Source: Methanosphaerula palustris E1-9c (GTDB lineage Archaea > Halobacteriota > Methanomicrobia > Methanomicrobiales > Methanospirillaceae). From it: a stretch of 64,000 nt of DNA. Positions within the stretch are counted from its first letter, which is position 1, and each line of letters begins with the position of its first letter. The position numbers were made by a program, and so were the translations under genes. Below the pieces are notes generated by a model. It ran no database searches, had not been told where the DNA came from, and was given only the letters and a program-made list of their open reading frames with translations. The DNA lies in assembly GCF_000021965.1 (NCBI RefSeq), contig NC_011832.1, forward strand, positions 248,001-312,000. The letters are read 5' to 3'. Positions 7,691 to 16,024 of this stretch are shown here, piece by piece.

Positions 7691-9931
7691 ATGCGTTCAG
7701 TGTTTGAACCGATCGGTCATCTGATATCCCGACACCCGGGTGCCGTAGCGGTAGGCTTCCTCTGCCTGCTGCTGATCACCCTCTATGGGACGACGATGAT
7801 CACGATGAACACGGGGTCCAGCACCTATATGGACAAGTCGACCGAGGCTGGGATCCTCTTCGATACCTATACCCGGACCTTTGACTCCAATGCGGTGGTG
7901 CTGCTGGTCGAGTCCTCAGACGTGCTCAGCCCCGACATCGTCCGGTATATGGACCAGGTCGAAACGGCGCTCCGTGAGCAGCAATACATCGGGCAGGTCA
8001 GTTCTGTCTCTGATCTGATGCGCCAGATGAACCAGGGAAACCTCCCGACCTCTGAAGGGGAGATCCTCGCCATTGAGCAGAATGTTCCGGCCAGTGTCCT
8101 TTCACAGTATGTTCCTTCGAAGGACACGACGATGGTGAAGATCAGTCTGCAACAGGGTATCTCTGACGACCGCTCCACCAGTGTGCTTGGGAATATCCAG
8201 TCGGTGATCTCGTCGGTCGAAAAACCCCCAGGTGTCACCATCTCGATGACCGGGAACGCTGCGTTTAATAAACAAATGCAGAGTGAAATCGGGAAATCTA
8301 CCGCGGTGCTGGTTGCTGCTGCGATGCTCCTGATGGTCCTGACACTCGGACTCCTCTTCTCCTATGTGAGCCAGAGGTTCCTGCCGGTGCTGGTCGTCGC
8401 GTTCGGGCTGATCATGACGTTTGGGACCATGGGGCTCGCTGGGATCCAGATGAACCTGGCGGTGGTCGGAGCATTCCCGATCATCATAGGGCTCGGGATC
8501 GATTATGCGATCCAGTTTCATGCCCGGTTCGACGAGGAGGCCGGGCAATCGTCCCGGGAAGAGGCTGCATTTACCACGATCACCAAAACTGGCCCTGCTG
8601 TCCTCTATGCGATGCTCGCGACCTCGCTCGGGTTTGCAGCCCTCTCGATCTCCCCGGTTCCGATGGTAAGGTCCTTCGGATTCGTTGCGATCCTCGGGGT
8701 GATGTTCTGCTATCTGTCGTCCCTGATCTGCGTGCCGATGATCGCACTGTTGACCAAGTACACGCCCAAAAGAAGCCACCAGCCCTCTGCCGGTGCCGGT
8801 GGATACAGTCGGTTCCTTGCATCGATGGCGGTGAAGATCGCCCATAATCCGGTGCCTGTGATCCTGATTGCGGCCCTGGTGGCCTTTGCCGGAGTGCAAC
8901 TCGACAGCAGCATTCCGATCGATACCAATCAGAACACCTTTGTCCCCGGGGACATGCCGGCCCGACTCAGCCTGAACAAAGTCACCTCGATGATCGGCTC
9001 CACTGATCCGCTCCCTCTCTATGTGTCCGGCGTCGGACTCAATGATCCGGAGGTTCTCAAATGGATGGACACGTTTGAGAGTACTGAGATGACGAAACAC
9101 AGCGAGATGCTGGGGGTCACGAGCATCGCCAGTGTCATCAAGGAGTACAATGGTGGGGTGCTGCCGACGACCTCTGCAGGTGTGGACGCCGTGATGGCCA
9201 GGATTCCCTCCTCGGTCAAGGACCAGTACCTGGATGGAACGAGTGCGGCCCTGATCACCTTCAGCACTGTCCAGATGGAGATGCCTGAGAAGAACTCGCT
9301 GAAAGAGCAGATTCTCAGTGAGATCACGTTCTCTGAGCCGCCGGTAGGGATTCAGGTCAAACCGACCGGGAACTTCGACCTGTTCACCTCGCTGATCAAT
9401 GATATCGCGTCAGGGAAGGACAGGATGACCGGGCTCGGGTTCGGGCTGATCCTCGCCTTCCTGCTGCTCGTCTATCGGAAGCTCGATGCCGCGACTCCGC
9501 TGATCCCGATCATCTTCATCGTCGGCTGGAACCCGGTGGCGATGACGATCCTCGGCCTCGACTACACCCCGATCACCGCGGTGCTCGGGTCGATGACGAT
9601 CGGGGTCGCCGCAGAGTACACGATCCTGATCATGGAGCGGTACCTCGAGGAGCGAGAGAAGACCGGGGATGTCTATGATGCGATCCAGCAGAGTGTCCAG
9701 AAGATCGGGACCGCGATCACCGTATCCGGCCTGGCGACCTTCTTTGGGTTCTCTGCGCTGATCCTCTCCTCCTTCCCGGTGATCAGCAACTTCGGGATAT
9801 CGACCATCGTCGCGGTCCTCTTCTCGTTGATCGGCGCGATCGTCGTGATGCCGGCGGGCCTGTCGCTGATGGATACATTAGAGCGGTATGTGCAGAGGCA
9901 CCGGGCAGGAGCGGCTCATCCGACTGCCTGA
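7691..9931 (+). CDS. RND-superfamily exporter (HAE3/MMPL type)
   Basis: A 746-residue membrane protein with duplicated halves: an N-terminal helix, a roughly 150-residue extracytoplasmic loop, and a cluster of about five helices in each half. The RND signature of half one is GLGIDYAIQFHARFDEE and that of half two is VAAEYTILIMERYLEERE. It resembles archaeal HAE3 transporters, which move hydrophobic or amphiphilic molecules. The start at 7691 (MRSVFEPIG) is preferred because AGGAG at 7677-7681 is correctly spaced from it; the ATG at 7682 is too close. It forms a pair with the preceding CARDB-type protein and ends before a T-rich terminator. Confidence 0.88.
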   Translation: MRSVFEPIGHLISRHPGAVAVGFLCLLLITLYGTTMITMNTGSSTYMDKSTEAGILFDTYTRTFDSNAVVLLVESSDVLSPDIVRYMDQVETALREQQYIGQVSSVSDLMRQMNQGNLPTSEGEILAIEQNVPASVLSQYVPSKDTTMVKISLQQGISDDRSTSVLGNIQSVISSVEKPPGVTISMTGNAAFNKQMQSEIGKSTAVLVAAAMLLMVLTLGLLFSYVSQRFLPVLVVAFGLIMTFGTMGLAGIQMNLAVVGAFPIIIGLGIDYAIQFHARFDEEAGQSSREEAAFTTITKTGPAVLYAMLATSLGFAALSISPVPMVRSFGFVAILGVMFCYLSSLICVPMIALLTKYTPKRSHQPSAGAGGYSRFLASMAVKIAHNPVPVILIAALVAFAGVQLDSSIPIDTNQNTFVPGDMPARLSLNKVTSMIGSTDPLPLYVSGVGLNDPEVLKWMDTFESTEMTKHSEMLGVTSIASVIKEYNGGVLPTTSAGVDAVMARIPSSVKDQYLDGTSAALITFSTVQMEMPEKNSLKEQILSEITFSEPPVGIQVKPTGNFDLFTSLINDIASGKDRMTGLGFGLILAFLLLVYRKLDAATPLIPIIFIVGWNPVAMTILGLDYTPITAVLGSMTIGVAAEYTILIMERYLEEREKTGDVYDAIQQSVQKIGTAITVSGLATFFGFSALILSSFPVISNFGISTIVAVLFSLIGAIVVMPAGLSLMDTLERYVQRHRAGAAHPTA

Positions 9932-9935
9932 CCCT

Positions 9936-9950
9936 CCTTTTTTTCTGTTT
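9936..9950 (+). terminator. Oligo-T terminator after the RND exporter
   Basis: A run of seven T at 9938-9944 plus a further TTTT begins five bases after the exporter stop codon, as expected for archaeal intrinsic termination. No strong hairpin precedes it. Confidence 0.5.
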
Positions 9951-10215
9951 TAAGATGGTCCGGGCCGAATTGAAGAAGACAATACTGACCCAAAGTGAAC
10001 CAGGAGAACTCTTTTATCATTCATGATTACAATTGGGATTGATTGGAACAGTGTACCACCTGGGAGGTGCACAAATGGTTTGTTCCCTGGAAAGAGGGAA
10101 TTCCAGCAGTATCATGACGAACCAGCCGGTACCGTTGACCGGGGATCTCGTGTCCATGCCTATGATAAAAAAAGGAGGCCCTCTTCTGTGTTGATCGTAC
10201 TTGAATCGATCTGAT
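9951..10215. other. Intergenic stretch without a supported gene
   Basis: About 265 bases between the exporter and the next small frame. A 63-codon plus-strand frame at 10023-10214 has no recognisable motif, ribosome-binding site or protein-like composition. Short hairpins such as CACCTGGGAGGTG occur, but nothing identifiable as an RNA gene. Confidence 0.4.
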
Positions 10216-10437
10216 TTAGATCTTATCTTTGTTGGAGATATAGTTCAACGGTTTCTGTCTCTTGCCCTTCACCAGATCAAGACCCTGTGTCCTTTTCAAA
10301 TGTTTTATTTCGTTCTGCAGATCTTCAATGATCTCCACTAACCGGGATATCATCTCCGGGTCAGAATTTCTGGCGATCGTATCAGGGGTAATTTCCTTCA
10401 GATATTCACTATCTACTGATTTCATACGGCCGATCAT
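10216..10437 (-). CDS. Small hypothetical coiled-coil protein
   Basis: A 73-residue frame with a predicted helical, charged middle (MISRLVEIIEDLQNEIKHLK) that looks like a short coiled coil, and a basic tail. The composition is protein-like, more so than the shadow frames, and no gene opposes it. The start could also be the internal MKSVDSEYLKE (residue 5). No family was recognised and no operon partner is evident; it may be a gene remnant. Confidence 0.4.
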   Translation of the reverse strand: MIGRMKSVDSEYLKEITPDTIARNSDPEMISRLVEIIEDLQNEIKHLKRTQGLDLVKGKRQKPLNYISNKDKI

Positions 10438-10580
10438 ACATGAATGGGGTTCTATGGATAAGTAATCTGGGGATCAGTCCCTGATTCCTTCCTTCTCCCA
10501 TAACGATGGTGACGTGTGATGAGTTCATAGGGAAAAATGGGGATGTGCCTGACTTGTAACCATATCGAATGCGATAATGA

Positions 10581-11225
10581 TTACTTCAGGGCCGCTATGC
10601 CGGCGAAATCGATGGCGTTGATGAAGGCATCATAGTCCGCTTTCGTGCCGTTCTGGATGGATACATACACCATGAATCGATCGTTCACGGAGACCCAGGT
10701 GCCAAAGGTCTTCCCTGCTATAGAGTGTGTCTCCCATGCCGGGTTCCCCTTTATTGTAGTACTCTTAAAATAACCGTCACTGGTCTCTGCATCTTTAAAA
10801 CTATTCCAGATGTTCTTGTAACCGACCTGTCGACCAACTGTATCCTGGTACGTGACCGATGCCGTTGTCTCTTTGTTCGTGGTGCTGACATATGTCGCCG
10901 CCGATGATGTCCAGGCATTGTTATCCTGGTCCAGTCTGGTCGACCCCACCGGTTGCTGATCCGTCACCCAGCCGGCGGGTGCCGGGGGAAAGAGGGCGTT
11001 CAGCGTTTTGACGTCCACGGCCTGACCGGACGTCCCGCTCTGTGCTGCTGTTGGTGTCGTTCCGACTGCTGCTGTAGGGGACTGCCCTGCGGTCATGGTT
11101 GTGACTGGTGTTGTCGTCTGAGATGGGTTCGATGAGGTACATCCAGCTATCATCATCAGACCGGCAAGGATCAGGATCAGCAGAAGGGTCAGACTTTTCT
11201 TATACTGTTGTAGTACTCGTGCCAT
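10581..11225 (-). CDS. Predicted lipoprotein of unknown function
   Basis: A 214-residue secreted lipoprotein. The start at 11225 (MARVLQQYKKSL) gives a proper signal peptide: a basic N-region, a hydrophobic LLLILILAGLMMI core and the lipobox IAGC, with Cys as lipidation site. A Thr/Pro/Ala-rich linker follows (about residues 30-65), then a globular domain of about 140 residues with the segments WTSSAATYVST and AWETHSIAGKTFGTWV. This is the style of methanogen surface lipoproteins of unassigned function. An in-frame codon at 11255 adds ten residues that would spoil the signal peptide. It is downstream of and co-oriented with mgtA-like, but its function is not known. Confidence 0.7.
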   Translation of the reverse strand: MARVLQQYKKSLTLLLILILAGLMMIAGCTSSNPSQTTTPVTTMTAGQSPTAAVGTTPTAAQSGTSGQAVDVKTLNALFPPAPAGWVTDQQPVGSTRLDQDNNAWTSSAATYVSTTNKETTASVTYQDTVGRQVGYKNIWNSFKDAETSDGYFKSTTIKGNPAWETHSIAGKTFGTWVSVNDRFMVYVSIQNGTKADYDAFINAIDFAGIAALK

Positions 11226-11300
11226 ACAGACCACCTCGATGGTCAGTTCTGTCAATGATATCTCAATGGATTAAGATTCCGTATTGTATGGCGGGAAAAA

Positions 11301-13886
11301 TTAATGGGAATTGGGCATCTCTCTCTTTCTCTCAATGAAGAGAGAATATCTCCTGTAGAACCACTTCTTCGTCAGTTCAACAAGGATGAGATATCCGATG
11401 ACCAGTCCGGCAAGTACTGCAAAGAACGACACAGGAGGATGGACGAAACCAAAGAGCGTTCCTATGACGGTAAAGGGGAGGATACAGGCGATGGCCACGA
11501 TCACCAGGGTGCTCGCAAGGAGAAGCATACTCGGTCTGCTCTTATAGAAAGGAACGATCCTGGTCCTGATCACAAAAATGATCAGAGTCTGGGTGCAGAT
11601 CGATTCGATAAACCATGCGGTCTGAAAGAGTGCTGCATCAGCTTTGAAGATGAAGAGCAGGATAAAGAACGTGATGAAGTCGAAGATGGAACTGATCGGG
11701 CCGAAGGCAAAGATAAATTTTTTAATAAATTCAATGTCCCATTTCTTCGGTGTACCGAGATAGGATTCATCGACATTGTCGGTTGGAATGGTGGATTCCG
11801 ATATGTCATAGAGGAGATTATTGAGCAGAATCTGAATAGGGAGCATGGGGAGGAACCCGAGGAAGAATGATGCCCCGGCCACGCTGAACATATTCCCGAA
11901 GTTCGAACTCGTGCCCATCAGGATATACTTCATCGTATTGCTGAATGTCTTCCTTCCTTCCAGCACTCCCTCGTGCAGGACTCGGAGATCATTCTTGAGG
12001 AGAATGATGTCTGCTGATTCCTTTGCGATGTCCACCGCGTTCTCAACCGAGATCCCGACGTCCGCCTCCCGGATCGACGGGGCGTCGTTGATACCGTCAC
12101 CCATGAAACCGACGACATGGCCATTTCGTTTCAGGGAGTTCATGACACGGTTCTTCTGAACCGGGGTCATTCGGGAGAAGATCGTAATATTCCCCACCAC
12201 TCGGGAGAGGGTCTCCTGATCCATATCTTCTATCTGATTGCCCGAGAGCACACCCTTGACCGCCAGGCCGATCAGTTCACAGGTCTTCTGGGTGACGAGT
12301 TCGTCGTCGCCGGTAAGAATCTTCAATTCTATGCCTGATGCGGCCAATAACTTCACCGATTCCTTTGCACTCTCCTTTGGGGGATCGATGAAGGTGACGA
12401 GCCCTAACATGGTCATCTCCTGCTCATCGCCGGCTGAATACCGGCTCTGATCCACTGTCATGGTGCGGTAGCATACAGCAAGTGTCCGGAACCCTTCCCT
12501 GCTCTGATTATTATATAACCCAAGAATCTGTTCCCGATCGGCATCGGTCAACCTGGTGACGATACCGTTCTTTTCCACAGAGGTGCATATCGCCATGGTC
12601 TCCTCTGGTGCCCCTTTTGTGATCAGCAGGTGACCTGATGCTCCGGATACCACCACTGATGTTCGCCGGCGAATGAAATCGAAGGGAATCTCATCAATCT
12701 TCCGATATGTTCCGAGATCTTCTGGTTGAAAGGCGATGATCGCCTCGTCGAGGGTATTCTTCAGACCAGTATGGAAATAACTGTTGATATACGAGAAGAG
12801 CAGAACCTTTTCACTGTCATTTCCCCCGGTGTCCAGATGTTTCATGAGGGCGATCTTATTATCCGTCAACGTACCCGTTTTATCGGTACAGAGCACATCC
12901 ATGCTTCCGAAGTTCTGGATCGATTCCGGGTGCTTGACGATGGCCCCCTTCGTCGACATGGCAATGGCTCCCTTTGTCATATTCAAGGACAGGATCATCG
13001 GGAGAAGTTCGGGTGTCATGCCGACGGCAAGGGCCACCGAGAAGAGAAGTGACTGAAGGATGTCCTGCTTGAAGAGTGCATTGACAAAGAATACCAGGAT
13101 GACGAGGCTGAAGACAAACTTTGACATCAGGTAACTGAACTGTTTGAGCCCGTGCTCAAAATCAGTCTCAGGAGGTCGCTCAACCAGCGTCTTCGCTATC
13201 TTTCCGTATTCTGTGGAAAGTCCGGTTTTGGTAATGATGGCCCGTGCAGTTCCGCTAATGACCGAGGTCCCGAGAAATACATAATTATCTGCCTGGGCCA
13301 GAGGTTTTCCTGGATCCTGAAGTGTTTCACTCTTGGAGACGGGGTACGGTTCACCGGTCAGTGACGATTCATTGACAAAAAAATCTCGTGCAGTGAGCAA
13401 CCTGGCATCGGCAGGGATCATATCCCCTGCTGTGAGTGAGATGAGGTCACCAGGGACCAGGTCGCCAATGGGGATCTCCTGCTCTTCTCCATCCCTCTGC
13501 ACACTTGCCTGAGTGATGATCTTTTTTATCAGCAACGCTGCAGCATTTTCTGCCTTGTATCTCTGGAAAAAATCGAGAACGACACTGATCAGAATAATAC
13601 TGATGATGATCACCGCATTGGTGACCTCGCCAACCGTTATTGAGATCAGAGCGGCAAACAGCAGGATGAGAACAAGAGGATTGGTGAATTGTTCTAAAAA
13701 CTGGAGAAGTGCTGAATGCTTTTTCTTACCTGAGATATCATTTCGTCCATACTGCAGCCTCTGTGTTTCGGCCTCCCCGGTGGTCAGTCCTTCTGCAGAT
13801 GAAGTGAGCGCTGAGTACAGATCTTCAATCGGAAGGGTGTGGAAGTTCGCACCGGATTGTATACCATTTTTTGAGTCAGTACCCAT
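11301..13886 (-). CDS. mgtA: Mg2+-importing P-type ATPase (P3B, MgtA/MgtB type)
   Basis: ATP-driven import of Mg2+ across the cytoplasmic membrane. The 861-residue protein shows all P-type hallmarks: TGE loop (SSLTGEPYPVSK, about residue 175), phosphorylation motif CTDKTGTLTDNK (Asp about 337), hinge MGDGINDAPSI (about 595) and the P3B signature GMTPELLPMI in the fourth helix. There are about ten transmembrane helices, six of them in the C-terminal third. The family's regulatory N-terminal domain is short here. No Mg2+ riboswitch or MgtC-like gene was recognised upstream. It may be accessory, since neighbouring genes are decaying. Confidence 0.92.
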   Translation of the reverse strand: MGTDSKNGIQSGANFHTLPIEDLYSALTSSAEGLTTGEAETQRLQYGRNDISGKKKHSALLQFLEQFTNPLVLILLFAALISITVGEVTNAVIIISIILISVVLDFFQRYKAENAAALLIKKIITQASVQRDGEEQEIPIGDLVPGDLISLTAGDMIPADARLLTARDFFVNESSLTGEPYPVSKSETLQDPGKPLAQADNYVFLGTSVISGTARAIITKTGLSTEYGKIAKTLVERPPETDFEHGLKQFSYLMSKFVFSLVILVFFVNALFKQDILQSLLFSVALAVGMTPELLPMILSLNMTKGAIAMSTKGAIVKHPESIQNFGSMDVLCTDKTGTLTDNKIALMKHLDTGGNDSEKVLLFSYINSYFHTGLKNTLDEAIIAFQPEDLGTYRKIDEIPFDFIRRRTSVVVSGASGHLLITKGAPEETMAICTSVEKNGIVTRLTDADREQILGLYNNQSREGFRTLAVCYRTMTVDQSRYSAGDEQEMTMLGLVTFIDPPKESAKESVKLLAASGIELKILTGDDELVTQKTCELIGLAVKGVLSGNQIEDMDQETLSRVVGNITIFSRMTPVQKNRVMNSLKRNGHVVGFMGDGINDAPSIREADVGISVENAVDIAKESADIILLKNDLRVLHEGVLEGRKTFSNTMKYILMGTSSNFGNMFSVAGASFFLGFLPMLPIQILLNNLLYDISESTIPTDNVDESYLGTPKKWDIEFIKKFIFAFGPISSIFDFITFFILLFIFKADAALFQTAWFIESICTQTLIIFVIRTRIVPFYKSRPSMLLLASTLVIVAIACILPFTVIGTLFGFVHPPVSFFAVLAGLVIGYLILVELTKKWFYRRYSLFIERKREMPNSH

Positions 13887-13987
13887 AGGAAAAGCCTTCA
13901 GTGCCCTGGTATCAGATCCTTTGAGGAAGTACTTACATCTTTTTAAAAAAGATCCATAGAGGGGTCATTCCATTGGAGGTCTCTTAG

Positions 13988-14644
13988 TCACTTCAGCCAG
14001 GTGATTACCTCCTCGGCAGGTGGTCGGATTGAGGGGGGCAACTCTTCGACGGGGTATCCGATGGCACATCCCATCAATGCCCATTTTCCAATTTCAAGGC
14101 CCAGAACCTTGCAAAACTCCTCATTGTCAGCCATCTGGGCCGTGATGGAGACGAGTTGAAATCCGAGGCCGAGATCTGTCGCTTTCAACCACATGTTCTC
14201 CATGCAATGGGCAAGGGATTGTTGTTCCACGGGTGGGATCCCCTTCTTCTCAGCGGCTATAATAGTGAGTGGAGCTGTGCCGACGCCGGGTACAGATCCC
14301 ATCCTCTTCATCATGGCGAGACGGTTCATAAATCCGGCTGCCTGAACCTGAAGTTCTTGATTCTTCGCCATGGCATCTTCGAGATCGGTTATTGTTCTCA
14401 TAACCTCTCCGAAGATCAGTGGGATCACTGCGGCCATCGTTTCTGAATCCTTTCGAATAACAAAGAATCTTCGGAAGTAATCCTTATCGTTGCCTACTGC
14501 GGCGGCGGCAAAAGGAGCATGGAGGCCGGCATGGATGATATCCACAATCATCTCATCTGAAGGGATATCCTGTTTAAATCTCCGATGAGTCCGTCGTTCC
14601 AACAGAATCCTGTCGAGAACATCATTGCTCGTTTCGTTGTTCAT
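13988..14644 (-). CDS. Nitroreductase-family flavoprotein
   Basis: A 218-residue FMN-dependent reductase of the nitroreductase fold. The N-terminal FMN-phosphate segment is RRTHRRFKQDIPSDE, followed by the family's AGLHAPFA helix; the C-terminal half has ENMWLKATDLGLGFQL and the terminal MGCAIGYPVEE, matching the usual arrangement. Methanogens encode several such proteins with undefined substrates. It is monocistronic here: a 100-bp gap separates it from mgtA and more than 400 bp lies upstream. Electron donor and substrate cannot be deduced. Confidence 0.85.
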   Translation of the reverse strand: MNNETSNDVLDRILLERRTHRRFKQDIPSDEMIVDIIHAGLHAPFAAAAVGNDKDYFRRFFVIRKDSETMAAVIPLIFGEVMRTITDLEDAMAKNQELQVQAAGFMNRLAMMKRMGSVPGVGTAPLTIIAAEKKGIPPVEQQSLAHCMENMWLKATDLGLGFQLVSITAQMADNEEFCKVLGLEIGKWALMGCAIGYPVEELPPSIRPPAEEVITWLK

Positions 14645-15057
14645 AACGATCAGAGTACTATCATTTCTTTTATAGTGTGTAGTGTTGAGCGCACCGTCCT
14701 TGCTCTAAGGGAAATGGACTCTCTTCCGGCCGGCAGTTTCTTTCAACCTCTTCACTACTCTGCTTCTATCGGATTGGTGATGAGCGATGAATATTGAGGA
14801 ATGTCTCGCTATTCTTTTAAGAGCCCTCCCCTCTCGCGGCGCTCGGCCTGACGTCGGAGAGCCCTGAACTGGTCCTCTTCCGTATCGCAACAGGGGAGGC
14901 CTACGTCTGGACGATGACGACAATCTTTGAGAAGAAGCACAAAATTCGGTTTGGGGGCTGAAGTGTTCTTCAATCTGATCATGTCCAAAACCAGATGATG
15001 CTTGCCGGGGAGCTGAATCGTTTCGATGATAAAAAGATGGTCGGTTCCCTCGATCGG
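14645..15057. other. Gene-poor stretch containing a decayed fragment
   Basis: About 410 bases upstream of the nitroreductase. The only coding-like signal is the remnant listed separately at 14821-14961. A basic 72-codon minus-strand frame at 14705-14923 is antisense to it and is not credible. The rest shows AT-rich promoter-like sequence near 14650-14690 and nothing else recognisable. Confidence 0.5.
14821..14961 (+). pseudogene. Remnant of a PPOX-family (flavin-binding) protein C-terminus
   Basis: The plus-strand frame ending at the TGA at 14959-14961 reads SPELVLFRIATGEAYVWTMT, then a charged IRF tail. This resembles the usual C-terminus of pyridoxamine-5'-phosphate-oxidase-like proteins, where the last strand carries an F-R-I-x-x-G-E-A-Y-x-W-T-M pattern. 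Two stop codons (14788-14790 and 14818-14820) lie directly upstream in frame, and no start or N-terminal domain is present. It is therefore the tail of a lost gene. An intact member of the same broad fold is encoded on the other strand at 15058-15513. Confidence 0.6.
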
Positions 15058-15513
15058 TTAGAACTCTCTGATCCTGGCCGACAGACCGGGCGAGTCGACC
15101 ACATCCACGGTTCCATGCTCGATGTAGAATACCTCAAAGACCGGATTATCTGCCCTCTGGTAGATACTCCTCACGAGATCGTTGCCAGCGATGATCCGCT
15201 CTTTGATCGATCGGTCACCACTGAATACCACGTCACCACTGATCCGCATCGTTTTAGTCTCTTTTGAGACCGAACAGAACTCAACCGATGGATCCTCCTG
15301 TAACTGGTGGAACATATTCTTGGCGTTTGCCGTGCAGAAATACAGCCGCCCGTTCTCCTCCAGCATGAACAGGACCGGTCTGACCCGTGGCTTTCCATGA
15401 TCGATGGTGGCAAGGCTTACCACTGGGTTTTCCTGGAGAAATGATACAATCTCTGAAACTGTTCCCTGTTCATCAGCCTCACTGAAGTTCCTCTGGAGTG
15501 CTGGGCTGAACAT
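15058..15513 (-). CDS. PPOX-class flavin-binding protein
   Basis: A 151-residue split-beta-barrel protein of the pyridoxamine-5'-phosphate-oxidase-like class, which binds FMN, F420 or haem. Visible family features are VVSLATIDHGKPRVRPV, GRLYFCTANAKNMFHQL and CSVSKETKTMRISG. The ATG at 15513 is chosen over an in-frame TTG at 15522. It lies nine bases downstream of an operator-like motif shared with the adjacent marR gene, so it is very likely MarR-regulated. Substrate and cofactor are not determinable; a role in redox or xenobiotic response is inferred only from the MarR pairing. Confidence 0.82.
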   Translation of the reverse strand: MFSPALQRNFSEADEQGTVSEIVSFLQENPVVSLATIDHGKPRVRPVLFMLEENGRLYFCTANAKNMFHQLQEDPSVEFCSVSKETKTMRISGDVVFSGDRSIKERIIAGNDLVRSIYQRADNPVFEVFYIEHGTVDVVDSPGLSARIREF

Positions 15514-15522
15514 GGTGACCAA

Positions 15523-15542
15523 TTATTAGATCTCTAATTATT
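15523..15542 (-). promoter_or_regulatory. MarR operator candidate, copy 1 (upstream of PPOX gene)
   Basis: TTATTAGATCTC at 15523-15534 continues into TAATTATT, giving an imperfect palindrome centred near 15531 (18 of 22 positions symmetric over 15521-15542). The same 12-mer recurs at 15997-16008. The site overlaps the marR stop codon and ends nine bases before the PPOX ATG. Confidence 0.6.
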
Positions 15543-15989
15543 ATACGCTTCCTCACCGATCCCCTGAGTGAACCGTGCATACCTCGAGGTTAATAGTTCT
15601 TCAAAGAACGTTGCATCCTCATCAGAGAGGTCTCCATAGACAATCGTGTTCAACTTCTCGGAGATCTCACGAAAAGCTGGCTCTAACGTTCTCCCTGAAT
15701 CAGTGAGGGTGACATAGGTGACCCGGCCATCGGTCTCACTCTTCGCCCGTTCCACATATCCGCACGCTTCGAGTTTGTTCACAAGGATCGTCACCGTCGG
15801 CCTGGTCCGGTGGATCTTCTCTGCCAGGTCGTTCATGGTGCATCGTTCTTCAAAAAAGAGGTGATAGAAAATGTCCCCATGGGACGGGACCAGCCCTTCG
15901 ACCCCATGCTCTTTCAGTTCGGTGATGATGAACTGGTTCGCCTCCTCCCGAATTTTGCTGATCTGTGATACCGCGTTCCTGGTGACCAT
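15534..15989 (-). CDS. MarR-family transcriptional regulator
   Basis: A 151-residue dimeric winged-helix repressor. The HTH region is CTMNDLAEKIHRTRPTVTIL, followed by the recognition helix and wing (VNKLEACGYVERAKS, DGRVTYVTLTDSGR), with flanking dimerisation helices. The ATG at 15989 is preferred over an in-frame TTG at 16010 that lies inside the operator-like motif. It precedes the PPOX gene by about 20 bp and both genes carry the same motif just before their start codons, which indicates autoregulation plus control of the PPOX gene. The inducer is unknown. Confidence 0.9.
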   Translation of the reverse strand: MVTRNAVSQISKIREEANQFIITELKEHGVEGLVPSHGDIFYHLFFEERCTMNDLAEKIHRTRPTVTILVNKLEACGYVERAKSETDGRVTYVTLTDSGRTLEPAFREISEKLNTIVYGDLSDEDATFFEELLTSRYARFTQGIGEEAYNN

Positions 15990-15996
15990 AGCAATT

Positions 15997-16018
15997 TTAT
16001 TAGATCTCAAACTATTAT
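15997..16018 (-). promoter_or_regulatory. MarR operator candidate, copy 2 (upstream of marR)
   Basis: The 12-mer TTATTAGATCTC at 15997-16008, followed by an AT-rich half (AAACTATTAT), lies seven bases upstream of the marR ATG. It matches copy 1 over its left half exactly and over most of its right half. Confidence 0.6.
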
Positions 16019-16024
16019 CAACAC

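Noticed and set aside
8102-9100. 332-codon minus-strand frame inside the RND exporter
   Set aside because: Antisense shadow of a clear transporter gene; His/Arg/Asp-rich without motifs.
10023-10214. 63-codon plus-strand frame after the RND exporter
   Set aside because: No ribosome-binding site, no motif, and unstructured composition.
14705-14923. Arg-rich 72-codon minus-strand frame
   Set aside because: Antisense to the PPOX remnant and composed like random GC-rich sequence.
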